Origin: Adineta vaga
Taxonomy: Eukaryota > Rotifera
DNA length: 64,000 bases
Assembly (NCBI GenBank): GCA_021613535.1
Contig: CP075493.1
Coordinates: 14,136,001-14,200,000, forward strand
Reading direction: 5' to 3'
Below are positions 11,280 through 22,442 of this stretch, one piece after another. The notes beneath the pieces are model-generated. The model was not told where the DNA came from, did no database searches, and saw nothing but the letters and a program-made list of their open reading frames with translations. A program made the position numbers and the translations under genes. The number at the start of each line of letters is the position of its first letter. Positions within the stretch are counted from its first letter, which is position 1.

Positions 11280-12913
11280 TCAATGCATTTCAGCATCGCT
11301 AACCAAACTAACTTTGCCTGCTCGAAATTTATCACGAGATTTATGCACATGTACCATGATAAAATCACATATCAACCCTGCGATAACCATATAACCAATA
11401 CCAGATCCTTCAAATACGAAAGAAAAACTGTCGTCATTTATGACCAATATCAATTTGACCTTACCAATGGCGAGAAATAACTGAAGTGCATGAAATTGTC
11501 CTCCTGTACCAGAAATCGATACAACAAATCGCAGGCCATGAATTTTTGATAGAAGTCGATAGGTAATATTATTTATACGATATTTATATGCTGCACTAAA
11601 TATGTTTTGATTACCTAGAATACGTAGAGACAAATTTGTTCTGAAAATCATATAACCTACCGATAGTTAATACCAGGTGATAGTTTATCATCACCACTTT
11701 GTAACAAATGAAAATGATAGCGTGGATAACAAAAACGTTTATGATAATCAAAATTACATGTCCATTTCTGTTCGATTTCAATGACACCACCTTCTTTGAT
11801 AAGAGCTGACATATCTGTTTTGAAATTTTCTAGAATGTCACCAAGACGAATAATAGGACAGCGTGGATCACGAATACTATGATATCGACACGAAAAATTT
11901 GTATCATCTCGAAGATTTCGTCTAGAAATCGAAGAAAAAGCAAAAACAAATCCTTCAAATCATCGATAACAAACAACGATACAAACAGGTGTATGTTAAA
12001 CCGTTGAAATGTTACTGATGTCTTGATGAAAATTGTAAAATTGCTTAAATCATGCAAACTAATTTGATAATCTCTATATATAGAAAAATAAAGAAAGTGA
12101 TAGTGAATATTTTGAAATGAAAAGCGAGTATATTACGTTGATGCACTCGCTTCTTCAGGACACCAACCACTCATTTCACAAACATTAATCGACGAATTTT
12201 CTCGACTTTCTACACATCTACCAGTAAAAAAACCTAGGAAATATTCGATAAAAATATGTTATTATTTTATCAATCAAAAAACGTTTTACCAGATGTACTT
12301 GGTGTTGGTTTACCCGCTCGACATGTATTATCTGATTCTTTACAGAAAAGTTTCGATTTCAAAGCCTAATTTGAATATGAAGAGTATAATAATACAAATT
12401 TATCAGTTTCTTACACTAGGACAACGTCCTTCAGTTTGATCATAAGTCACAATTTGACGAGTTGCAATAAAAAATGCATTATTTTCCTAAAAGACAAATG
12501 AATTACATTCATTTTCAATGTTCATCGAAAAAATTGTACATACTAAAGGTGGAAGACCATATTCTGTTGTATCCCAAACAACACGTGAATAATTTACTGA
12601 AACAAAAGAAGATTATGTATGATTTCAATACGATCAAACAACTGAAAAAAGAATTATCCTTACTAGATACACCGGATGGTACCTTCACACTGACAGATGA
12701 AACACCTTTCACTTTAGTTACACTCGTTCCACGTGGTTCTTGAAATTCTTGATATCCACGTTGATACCATACGATATAACTAGAAATATAAATTATATTC
12801 GAAGTTCAATTGATTTTCAATCATTGACATACTTACACTGCGATATAAGTGCAAATAACCAACTGAATGACACGATTCAACAAAGCAATAGTTGAATTGG
12901 GCACTTCAACCAT
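11280..12913 (-). CDS. P2RX: P2X-type ATP-gated cation channel (ten exons)
   Basis: Ten exons: 12913-12837, 12779-12664, 12596-12544, 12486-12415, 12365-12290, 12233-12137, 12058-11987, 11921-11661, 11595-11465 and 11407-11280. All join in frame through GT-AG introns to 360 residues. P2X channels are trimers opened by extracellular ATP. Seen here: TM1 near residues 8-30, the ATP-binding TKVKGV, exactly ten ectodomain cysteines (the family number), DPRCPIIRLGDI, GGVIEIEQKWTC, SPGINYR (asparagine-x-arginine of the ATP site), KIHGLRF (binding lysine) and TM2 with GSGIGYM and CDFIM. The tail is short, about 25 residues. The donor chosen for exon 2 (GTAAGG) is the least certain splice. No lesion seen. 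Confidence 0.93.
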
Positions 12914-14400
12914 TTTGACAGTTGAATAAGTGAACAAAGTGCCCGAAATAAAAGAAGTAAATGCATTGGTTTCTATAAGTTATACATACAATTCTGATTT
13001 TCTATCATCATAGATTAGACAAGGATATACTTACTCTTTCCATTCATTATTTTGTATGTATGATATGAACTATGGAATAGAATTCTAAAAGAAAACACTT
13101 TGTTATTTAGTAAATACTAGAATGATGACAAAAGAAAGCATATAATCGATGGATCATCTCATGGTTCACTCCAAGCACCTTTCGTATGACCTTTATACGT
13201 CTTATTTGATAGAGGTTATCGTAACTTACATCCAAAAACAAATTTATGTGTGTCAAATGTGAATATAACATACATAGATCTGCCATTAAATACTCTTTCT
13301 CTATGAGAGGAAGTTATCGAATTTTTTTTGTTTCTGTTCACTTGTTTCTAATATAATTATATAGAATGTTCTCATGGGAAGAAATGTTTTGAATTATGAA
13401 CTAAGTCATTTCTCACTAAGAAAAAGAAGATTTCCCTGAATAATAAACGGAAATGTAAGTGAAAAGAACACACATATGGAGAAAAAAAAAGAAAACAACT
13501 GATGTTTTGTGATGATTTTCTCTTATTTAATTTGATTAAAACGATGACACTGAGAGCATTTGACTTCAATAGAATCACAATAACCCAACTATGATACTCA
13601 AAGACCTCTGTTAATCTCTCGAAATCAAACAATTCTTAACCATTATCTTCGAAAGAGATACATTAATCTCTATTTCAAAGTAACAGCAATTTATATCAAT
13701 AGATAACCGATAAATGAAAAAAAAGAAAGAAATTGAACTAGAATAAAAAATGTCGGTAATCTTATTTCATTCACATAAAAGACACAATAGTGTTTGTACA
13801 AAATAATTATTTAAATAAATTTAAATATGAACACCCAAAAGAATATGGGTAAGTATAATATATTCAAAAAATATTCACTCACAAATTCTTCACTTATTAG
13901 TATAATCAATAAATGAGAGTACATTTCATTTCGTGATCTTGAACATCAAGTGTAGATAAGAATTCACAATTATCTAGTTTTTTCTCTCGCGTATAAATGA
14001 GTCATCGATAATCTTATTTCTATTTTACGGTTTTCACCGCCGTTCCACACACTCAGCGGACGAAAAAAAAAAACAGAACGAAAGAAAACGAAGTAATCAA
14101 CAAATGATCTATTACGTTCTTCAGTGGGTAGAAAAAAAAGGATAATTGATGGTTTTTTTCCCTTGAAAATACATCACCTTGATATAGTATTAAAAAAAGA
14201 TGTAGGCAGTTTTTCTCTTGTAATGCTCATCACTTCATCATAATATACAAACGCAATTGTAGATACTAATTGTATTTCTTCCTCAGCAATCGAAGTATAT
14301 ATAAAGCAGAAGAACAACTGTACAAAAATATACGATATTTCAAATATTCTCCTATTCATCCATCATCTTTCTCACAAGTGTCAATAACCAACAAATAAAA
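12914..14400. other. Intergenic between P2X and the secreted peptide
   Basis: Divergent region of about 1.5 kb. Frames at 13372-13632 and 14174-14359 on the minus strand exist. The second begins with a hydrophobic stretch that could pass for a signal peptide (IFVQLFFCFIYTSIA) but is only 61 codons and otherwise featureless. A TATA-like element lies at 14296-14305 (listed separately). Confidence 0.45.
14296..14305 (+). promoter_or_regulatory. TATA-like element
   Basis: TATATATAAA lies about 95-105 bases before the ATG at 14401 of the cysteine-rich peptide. The spacing leaves room for a start site near 14330 and a 70-base leader. It supports transcription of that locus, but in an AT-rich genome such a string is weak evidence. 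Confidence 0.3.
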
Positions 14401-14628
14401 ATGTAGAAGATTAGTCAAAATTTTTACTTAGTTGCTCTATTGATTCTCATAGCAGCATGTTACATCGATGCAGCTTGTACTCCTAATTGTTATTTTTGTC
14501 TTACTGGTACTCCTCTCGTTCGTCGTCTCTACGGAGTTTGCGGTCCTAATGGCAATCTGATTATTCGTAGTTGTGCACCGAATACTCAATGTTATGCTAG
14601 TAGTTCTTGTACTGTTTATTGTGGTTGA
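14401..14628 (+). pseudogene. Cysteine-rich secreted peptide with nonsense codon 2
   Basis: The only in-frame ATG (14401) is followed at once by TAG (14404-14406). After it the frame is open for 73 codons: a basic/polar start (KISQNFY), a hydrophobic core (LVALLILIAACYI), a likely cleavage after DAA, and a mature part of about 48 residues with eight cysteines (CTPNCYFCLTG, VCGPNG, CAPNTQCYASSSCTVYCG). This is the layout of a small disulfide-rich secreted peptide. A single base change (AAG to TAG) would explain the stop; so would an upstream exon spliced at the TGTAG. I do not recognise the family and claim no activity. Confidence 0.55.
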
Positions 14629-15139
14629 CGCGCAACATATGTATTATCCTTTTTTTTGACTTGTAAAGTGATTGAAACACAATGTGTCAGACGTACATAA
14701 CATTCGTTCTTTGTAGGAGTCATACGACAAATGGAAATGAACCATCAATATCAACTCTCATATCAATGAAAATTTTTAAGCAATTCATTTCCATTTTATA
14801 TATTCTCATTTGATGTATATACTTGTTTACAATCTTCCGTTTTTATTAAAAAAATACTTATTATATTCAATTCTGATTAACGATTGTTTGCATAATGTTG
14901 AAGGTGAGAGTTGTCAGTATTACCCATCCGATCAAATTCCTTTTTTTCCGCATATATTGACTTTGATTAGCTGTTCAAATCGTAAATGTATTCAGGATTT
15001 ATACAATTATTCAAAGATCTTAGAATATTTCTCAAACTGTTGATAATTGAGAAGAATTTGATGCTCTTTACACTTTATTTTCTAGCGAACAATGAATAAA
15101 ATATAAGTCTATATGTGATAATAAGTCATGAAGTGTTTT
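14629..15139. other. Intergenic, no gene seen
   Basis: Convergent 3-prime flanks of the secreted peptide and the glycosyltransferase. The plus-strand frame 14810-15043 is lysine- and leucine-rich with no pattern I can assign. Confidence 0.45.
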
Positions 15140-16792
15140 TTACTCGCGCTTATATTTTTTTAGGCGCAAACAGGAACAAATAATGAACGAACTCAATCGC
15201 CAGAATAAATAAACGATCGTGATAATCAGTACTGTCAGTGTTAATTGTACATCTAAATTTGTTGCGACAAGAAATGGTAGTTCATGTTGAATTGTGATCT
15301 CATCATCATAGCCTATAAGTAGCCATCGATCAATGAGTCGACTCGCTTGTTTCGCTCCTCCTCCTTCTACTGTACAAAATCGATGAATGCGACGAAGATT
15401 GAAGACAAAACGATCGTATTCTGCTTGTATATGTTCAATTTTACGAGCAATCTGAGTAGCTGTTAACTGCCGTCGTTCAAGTATGTGTCCAATCATAGCC
15501 TCTTCAATTTTAGCACCGTTAGTAGGCTGATCAGCGAATCCCGGTAAGATAATCAGTGGAACATTGGCATACACAGCTTCACCGATGCTACTCATACCAC
15601 CATGAGTAATAAACGTGCGCACAGATGGATGTTTAAGTACACGTTGTTGAGGAATCCAATCAGTAATAAACACACGTAATGATCGATTAGGATCAGCCAT
15701 AATTGATCCTTTGATTTTATCGCGTACATTCTGTTGAGGTATAACTAGAAGAAGACGCATGCGTGGTACAAACTGTAATGCATCGATAAACACTTGCCAT
15801 GTACTTTCAGGCAGTGTGGTGAGTGTACCAAATGCTACTAGTACAACAAATTCATCAGATGGTTGTGTTTCATTTAACCACATATAAAGATTGTTAATCC
15901 GCTCATCACTGTCTACCTATGAATATAACCGAAGAAACACAAGTAGTAGCTACATCCTCATCCTCAAGATTACTTACCATACTCTTTCTTCTTCATCAAG
16001 AAAAAAGCTAACGAAATGATGATTAGGTGCATAAGAGTGTCGAAACTCGAGCGCAAGAGGGCTCATAATGAGCACAGGATGACGTTCCCAGTGTTGAGTT
16101 TTTAGACCTAATCGAGATTTCAAAATTGAACGATTTGATGCATGTTGTAATCGATTTAGTTCATATATATGTGGTTTTAGGTAGTAAATCATGAGAAGAG
16201 GTGTTACCATATAATTGTAGAATCGTTGAAAAAGAGAATCTCGTAATTGTTGTTGTGTCAGAGTATCCAATCCTCGTGGTATCCATGCTGGTATATTAAT
16301 CTCGTCATCTACCAACAAGGACGTAACTATGACCATAGGAATGTTGAGATCATGAGCAAGATCTTGTGCAGCATAACAAAATACGTTTACAACTATTATA
16401 TCATACGAATGTGTTTGAAGATGATTTAATAACATCTCATGCATTTGTGTGTATGGAGCAAGAATATCTGAATACAAGGTGTGACCGATAGTCGCCAAGT
16501 TCGAGCCATCGCTACGTATATTGAGTTTTTTTACTGCACGAGGTAATGAGCCAAGCGAGACAAATGTTACAGATCGATGTGATTCTAACTTACTGCGCAC
16601 TATATTTATGTGATCATCGACTACTGCGAAACTAACATGATGATCCGGTGAAACAGCACGCCCAATGGAAATTAACAATTTCAGATGCGAATATAATGGA
16701 AAACCCACAAATAGAATACGCGAAGGCGGTACTTGTATTTCTTGTGTATGACAGTTCAAAATGAAGAGGGTCAATGCAATAAACACAAACAT
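15140..16792 (-). CDS. UDP-glycosyltransferase (UGT, GT1 family)
   Basis: Two exons, 16792-15983 and 15916-15140, joined in phase 0 across a 66-base intron (donor GTATGG), give 528 residues, the usual animal UGT length. UGTs move sugar from a UDP-sugar to small lipophilic acceptors, with the enzyme facing the ER lumen. Residues 1-17 are a signal peptide. The UGT signature starts near residue 356: DWIPQQRVLKHP, then THGGMSSIGEA and PLIILPGFADQ. A hydrophobic helix near residues 495-520 anchors the C-terminus. The tail ends KYKRE, a KxKxx ER-retrieval form. An alternative donor one codon later would bring a stop into frame, which supports the chosen splice. No lesion. Confidence 0.92.
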
Positions 16793-18740
16793 TCGTTTTT
16801 AGATACTATTACTGAAGCAGTATTGATCAAGCGAAAAAAGAAACGTTGCTTTCGATTTTGCTTAATATAAAGAAAAGTACGATTGTATACAGTAACTCAA
16901 ATCAAGCATAACCTATATGTGTATATGTATTGGAAAATATTGTTAATATGTATATCCATGAATATGTCACATCCATAACAAAAAATATGAAGCGTATATT
17001 TTTTTTCTTCATTCTAGGCAATGATGATGAAGTGAGATAAACGAGTCATATTCAGTTTTTTAAGTGTCTTAAGTACTATTGAATTTTAGCTGTATTTTTT
17101 AATAGCTTTTTTTCTGGTCGAGCAATTTGAACAATACTTTGCCCAAAACATATTGGGAAAAACGATATTTTTCGACGACCTATTTTATAGTAGATACAAA
17201 ACAAAAAGTTCTTTAAAGAGTGAAAATTACAGCTCCTATCAATGTACTGGAAAATATTGAGTAACGCTTTTACGCAAAAAGATGTAGAACGATGCTTTTC
17301 TTCAGATAAATATATCTGATAATAGCACGAAAATATCGTTTTCAAGTCGAACTTATTTCAGTATGGTACAATGAACAAATCTGGGTACTATGGAGTTTTC
17401 TCAACAACCAGTACACCTTGTAATACTAGGCATAGTGTAACAATATATACTACCCAACAATTATTTATATCTCCTTTCATTGTCTGTATTCACCTCAGTT
17501 TGAAACTTGCACATATGCAAATAACTCTCGTTCAAAAGGACTTGCTCAGTTCTTTCTCTTAGTAGTTATGTTTCCAGACTAATACCGGATTCGTGTTCAA
17601 CAAAGTCTATTATCCTTCGATAAAGTTTTATGGAAAATAATTTCTTTCATTTTCATATTTTTTTGCATCAATCAATGAAGTGCGGACACACAAGTAAGCA
17701 AACATTTTATTCTTGCAAGACTCTTTCCTACGAGAAATAGAATAAAAAAGTGTCAAAGATTCACTTGAATGCACTGACTTATAATTATGAATGTAGGGAT
17801 GTATATTATCAACAAGAAAAATACGTAAAACGAATAAGAAAATGGAAAGAAAATGCTCGAAATATATCATTTATAGTGTAAACAAATCATTATAGAGAAA
17901 AAACATATCCTTGGTTGTAAAAAAGGTAATGTTTTCGAAACTTGATAGTATTATATACTATAGAAAAAAGAGTTTTCTCATCGAATCAAAGTTTTGCAAA
18001 CCTTATCAGTGAATCCAAAGAAAAGCTTACAAAGAGTTTCGTTGATGGAATACTAAAGCCTTTTGAGTTTGAAGAACCTTAAAAAATTAGAATTTGTGAA
18101 ATTTTCTTGTTTTGAAATCTGCGCATGCCTCAATATTTTAAAGAAGTACATTTTGTAAAATATAGAATCAAAAAGTAATAATTATCTCTACAATAAAAGA
18201 TCTCGCTCGAAATAGAAGGAGAAAAAGTTCTTCTCTAGAGCAACATCACGCACATACAATTAAGAAAATCTGTTCTAAACATGAAATGTATGTTGAAGTT
18301 TTAAAGAATTGAAAAAGTGCTCTTCTAAACATACAGAATGGCAAGAAGAGAATAACACACATTGAGAAAAAGGCGTGAACATAAAAACGAAGGACACATT
18401 CGATATTATTACACTATACTCTCTCATTTCTATCTGTATAACATCAAAAAATGAGTGGCATAAGTGAACGATTGAAAAAAGTAAGTATATCATTCAAAGA
18501 GAACATTCTGATTGTGTTACTGATATGTAAAGAAGACAAATCGAGTACGAGTATATATCATATCGATGATAGAGCAAGTATATTTATGTTTCTTATCAGT
18601 AGCAAAAACGACTATATTGACAATCCAACGATGTAGAATTGTTTCGTTGATGTACAGTAAAATATACGGCAGATTTCATTTCTCACTTTTAATTACATAG
18701 TTGTATGATTAATTGACTGTTGAACAATAGTTTTAGCTTA
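16793..18740. other. Long intergenic stretch, no gene seen
   Basis: Nearly 2 kb. Minus-strand frames at 17076-17345, 17628-17870 and 18275-18493 and plus-strand frames at 17371-17562 and 18451-18636 are all below 90 codons, rich in lysine, serine and phenylalanine, and lack splice partners or domain patterns. I see no repeat. Confidence 0.45.
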
Positions 18741-19791
18741 ATGTTGGTACGAAAATTTTTCAAATTTGTATGTTTGAGTCTTCTAATCTTGGCTATTGTT
18801 TGCGAAATTATTATCATTTCCATATGGACCACGGTTTTTAATCCCAAATCTGTTAATTTATCAGAGACCTATTTCAATAATGATATAGTCTTCTCGTCCA
18901 AAAAGTCACATATGGTTCTTACAGCATTTACGACTGATTTAATTCATAGTGATGGTAAGAAACCATTAGTCGATCTTACTTCTTTATCTCGACAGGTAAA
19001 TTTCAATACTATTTTTCTGTAAAATGTAGAACATGAATGTGACATTTCTATTCACAGATCAATCAACAACTCGATCTTCCAATGTATACAGTTGATGTTC
19101 GATCGGCTGTTCTCTTTCCCAGCACATTTGTGAATATCAGCCAAAAAAGAATTGATAGAACTCAAAGCACGATGAAAGGTGACATCTTAATTGTTGATTT
19201 TTACTTAGCAAAATGTAACAATGATTATTGTCCTGAAGAACAGGTGGCTAAAATAAAATCAAACCTCATTTCAGTTATGTTTTCGCTAGTCATCAAACTC
19301 GATGATGGAACTGTCAGAACAATAAATACGAACTTTTATTCGTCTACTTCAGGTAAGATATATTGGACCAAGATAAGTTACTGTACTACATTTTGACAAC
19401 TCTTCTTCTATTGTAGCATTGTTCTGTACTGATGTAGATTGTGGCGGTACAATTTGTTCAAAAAAATGCGATCTAAATCAACGTTGTGCAATAAATAAAG
19501 ATTGTGCGAACGGAAATTGTCATGCAATATCGAAAACATGTCAAGGTAAATTGCTAGAAAACATTCATATATATATACCAATCAATAGTTATTAAAATCA
19601 TTTGAAAACTTTCTTCTGTTTTTCTAGCACCATCTTGTACAGATGGTAACAAAAATCAAGATGAAATCGATGTTGATTGTGGTGGTACAACCTGTTTAAC
19701 GATATGTTCACCTAATCAACCTTGTACATCAAATATAGATTGTTCTAATGGCAATTGTGACGTAGTTTCAAAAATATGTGTAGATGTATAA
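18741..19791 (+). CDS. Type II membrane protein with two cysteine-rich DCGG modules
   Basis: Four exons, 18741-18995, 19058-19352, 19417-19545 and 19628-19791, join in frame (phases 0, 1, 1) to 280 residues. One hydrophobic helix sits near residues 10-36 (LILAIVCEIIIISIW). The following 145 residues are a beta-rich ectodomain I cannot name. The last two exons each encode one module: CTDVDCGGTICSKKCDLNQ ending DCANGNC, and CTDGNKNQDEIDVDCGGTTC ending DCSNGNC. This CTD-DCGG-C-C-DCxxGxC pattern is also found as repeats in secreted bacterial and protist proteins. One exon per module fits exon shuffling. The gene converges on the Kelch gene at 19951; the stops are 160 bases apart. Confidence 0.8.
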
Positions 19792-19910
19792 GCGTCGATT
19801 GTTTTCTTTTAATGTCACAATCTTTTGTGTTTTGAATAGTTATTTAATGAAACATTTTAATATAAAAAAAAAATGAACGTTTCAAAAGTTGGATATCTTT
19901 TTTATACGTA

Positions 19911-19920
19911 CACCCTCAAA
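19911..19920 (-). promoter_or_regulatory. TTGAGGGTG element past the Kelch stop
   Basis: On the minus strand the 9-mer TTGAGGGTG occurs about 30 bases past the stop codon of the Kelch gene, in sense orientation. Same 9-mer at 26916, 31901, 41480 and 54207. The function is unknown; the position suggests a role at transcript 3-prime ends. Confidence 0.35.
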
Positions 19921-19950
19921 ATAGTTCTCATAAGGAAAGGTGTTTGTTAG

Positions 19951-21804
19951 TTATGGTTGATAGAGCTCCGGAATATTTAAATAACCACCACTGCCTTGTC
20001 CACCGACAATTAACACTTTTCCATTCGTTAATACAGATGCTGTGTGATAATATCGAGCGTAACTTATACTACTAATGAGTGTCCAGAGGCCTGTTGATGG
20101 ATCATACAACTCAGTACTATTCATGTAAGAGCTACCATTGCGTCCACCAGTAACTAATACTTTTCCATTTGCTAATACGGATGCTGTGTGATAATATCGA
20201 CCATAATTCATTTTATTAGTGAGTGTCCATATCCCTGTTAATGGATCATATAATTCAGCACTGTCTCCAGCAACAGTAACGTTGTTTCCACCGGTAACTA
20301 GTACTTTTCCGTTTGTTAGTACAGATGCTGTATGATCGTATCGAGCATAGTTCATATTACCAGTGAGTGTCCAGATCCCTGTTGATGGATCATATAATTC
20401 AGCACTATTTGAACCATAGCTGCCATTGTATCCACCTACAGCTAACATTTTCCCATCTGTTAACAGAGACAATGTATGCAACCGTCTAATATAATTCATA
20501 TTTCCAGTAACTGTCCATTGTCCTGTTGATGAATTATATAGCTCAGCACTTTTAATAATCGTACTAGCACCATTGTATCCACCAGTGACTAATACATTTC
20601 CGTTTGCTAGCACAGATGCTGCGTGTGTATACCGAATGCTATTCATCACAGAAGTGGCTGCCCAGAGTCCTGTTGGTGGATCATATAATTCAGCTCTGTA
20701 TGTATATATACTACTATTGTACCCACCAGTAACTAACACTTTTCCATTTGTTAACAGCGATACTGTATGTCCATATCGAGCTAAATCCATACTACCAGTT
20801 ACTGTCCAGACTCCTGTTGATAGATCATATAGTTCAGCACTGCCTAGAGCAGAACTACTACTCTTTCCACCAGTAACCAATACGTTTCCATTTGCTAATA
20901 CTGATGCTGTATGTTGAGCTCGAGCATAATTCGTTGCATTGATAATCGTTGATCCTATTAATAAATAAGTGACACATATTGATAGTATTGATCAAATTCT
21001 AAACAGGAAAAGTACATCTTATAATTCTTACAACTTCGCTACGTTTTTTATGAGTTGAATATGAACAATCAGTTTCATTAAACGGAAACAATACATACCT
21101 GGCATAGGGGTTGTGGATGTTGTCGGAGTAGCTGTTGATGAATTTGAAGCCGCAGTGGTTGGTTTAGTTGTTTTGATTCCTTAATATACATATAAATACT
21201 TGTTTTTAAATGACATGGGTATGGAAATACAATCACTCGGATTGAACTGTTATATACGTGACTATCTGTATCGAAAAAGAACGTGTAGTATCATTTTCAC
21301 GAGTCTCATATATGAAAGTAGGGTCTTTTTTGTATGCTAGTTCTCTACTGAGTGTGACAACATCTTTTTTGACTTGTATTGGTTCGTAGATGAACTTGTG
21401 TATTTACCTTCTACTATCGATATGTTTTCATTAGATGATGTTATCCAAAGTGTAATTATTATAGCCAATACTAAACCACTGATGAGCGCACCTATTAACA
21501 GACCCAACCATAATGGTGTTAATGATGAAAAGCCTTTTAATAGTTTCTTTGATAGTGTCCATCTAAAAACAAAATATAAAAGTAATATGATGTATATTGA
21601 AACTGAACTAAGTATTAGTTCTATAATCTCATACTTTTTGTTGTTCTGATTATTTGAAATGGTTTTGTTTCTATTTGTATTTTTAGATAAATCATGGTGA
21701 TGAGACAGATAATTGTTTGTTGTCGACAATGTATTCATTTGTATATGTTGAGAAGTCACTCTTATCGTAATGATTTCTATTCTTTGTGAACATACGTTGT
21801 CCAA
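19951..21804 (-). CDS. Membrane-anchored Kelch beta-propeller protein
   Basis: Three exons, 21804-21408, 21179-21099 and 20954-19951, all joined in phase 1, give 493 residues. Exon 1 has a polar N-terminus rich in asparagine and serine, then two hydrophobic helices (SVSIYIILLLYFVF and LIGALISGLVLAIIITLWI). Exon 2 is a 27-residue threonine/alanine/serine linker (TTKPTTAASNSSTATPTTST), likely O-glycosylated. Exon 3 encodes about seven Kelch blades of 48 residues, each with GG, AELYDPSTGxWTxTGxMN and ARYxHTASVLTNGKVLVTGG. Blade DNA repeats with a 144-base period and is very uniform, which points to recent homogenisation. It is paralogous to the gene at 7775-9116. The last blade ends at PELYQP without the closing tryptophan. 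Ligand unknown. Confidence 0.88.
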
Positions 21805-22442
21805 TACAAAAAAACGACTGCGCTTGTTTTACGATAGATTATAAAATATTCCTAGAGCATCTTATAATTAACATTGTATGATTACAAAAGGCCCCTCACT
21901 CTTTTGTTAATAAGTAAACGACAGGAAGACATAATACCATTTTTAATTTGTTCTCTAGAGAACTTGTGTAGTTTCTTCTAATTAAAATAAAAAAATATGT
22001 CAATTCAATATGTTTATTCTCCGTGTATTCACTTTATCGAAGAATAATGCATTGTTGTGATTTAGTTTTCTTTCAAAGCTTTTGTTGAAGTTTCCCGAGA
22101 AAAGAAAAGAATCTATTTCAATTTATTGAGTATTTCTTCAAATATTAATCACATCAACTCATTATCTTCCAGAACAAATATTTATAAAAATGTATTTTTC
22201 TTAATTAAAGACTGTTTGCCAAATACGAATCATTCCTCTACATTCACCCATCTAGAGAATGAAGTGTGAGCGAAGAAACAATATCCGCTCCATGATTATT
22301 CGTTTTTAATACCTTCATAAGCAAATATCAATATATCTTAAATTTGATAATCATCGAAAATATTGACACGCATCATTTTCTTTTCTCTCTCTATATATAA
22401 TACAGACCATAGCCTTTAATCTTATATTTTTGCCAACAAAAT
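21805..22442. other. Divergent intergenic region
   Basis: Between the Kelch start and the ADP-ribosyltransferase remnant; both genes point away from it. A TATATATAA at 22392-22400, about 45 bases before the ATG at 22443, is a weak promoter candidate for the remnant. No other feature recognised. Confidence 0.4.

Noticed and set aside
12474-12743. Plus-strand 89-codon frame
   Set aside because: It is antisense to P2X exons 2-4, whose minus-strand translation matches the family with correct splice phases.
13372-13632. Minus-strand frame rich in phenylalanine and leucine
   Set aside because: Looks hydrophobic only because of T-rich DNA; no helix spacing, motif or partner exon.
14174-14359. Short minus-strand frame with a signal-like start
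   Set aside because: After the hydrophobic start nothing is recognisable and it is only 61 codons; kept only as a note in the intergenic entry.
20573-20917. Plus-strand frame inside the Kelch gene
   Set aside because: Antisense shadow of the repeated Kelch blades.
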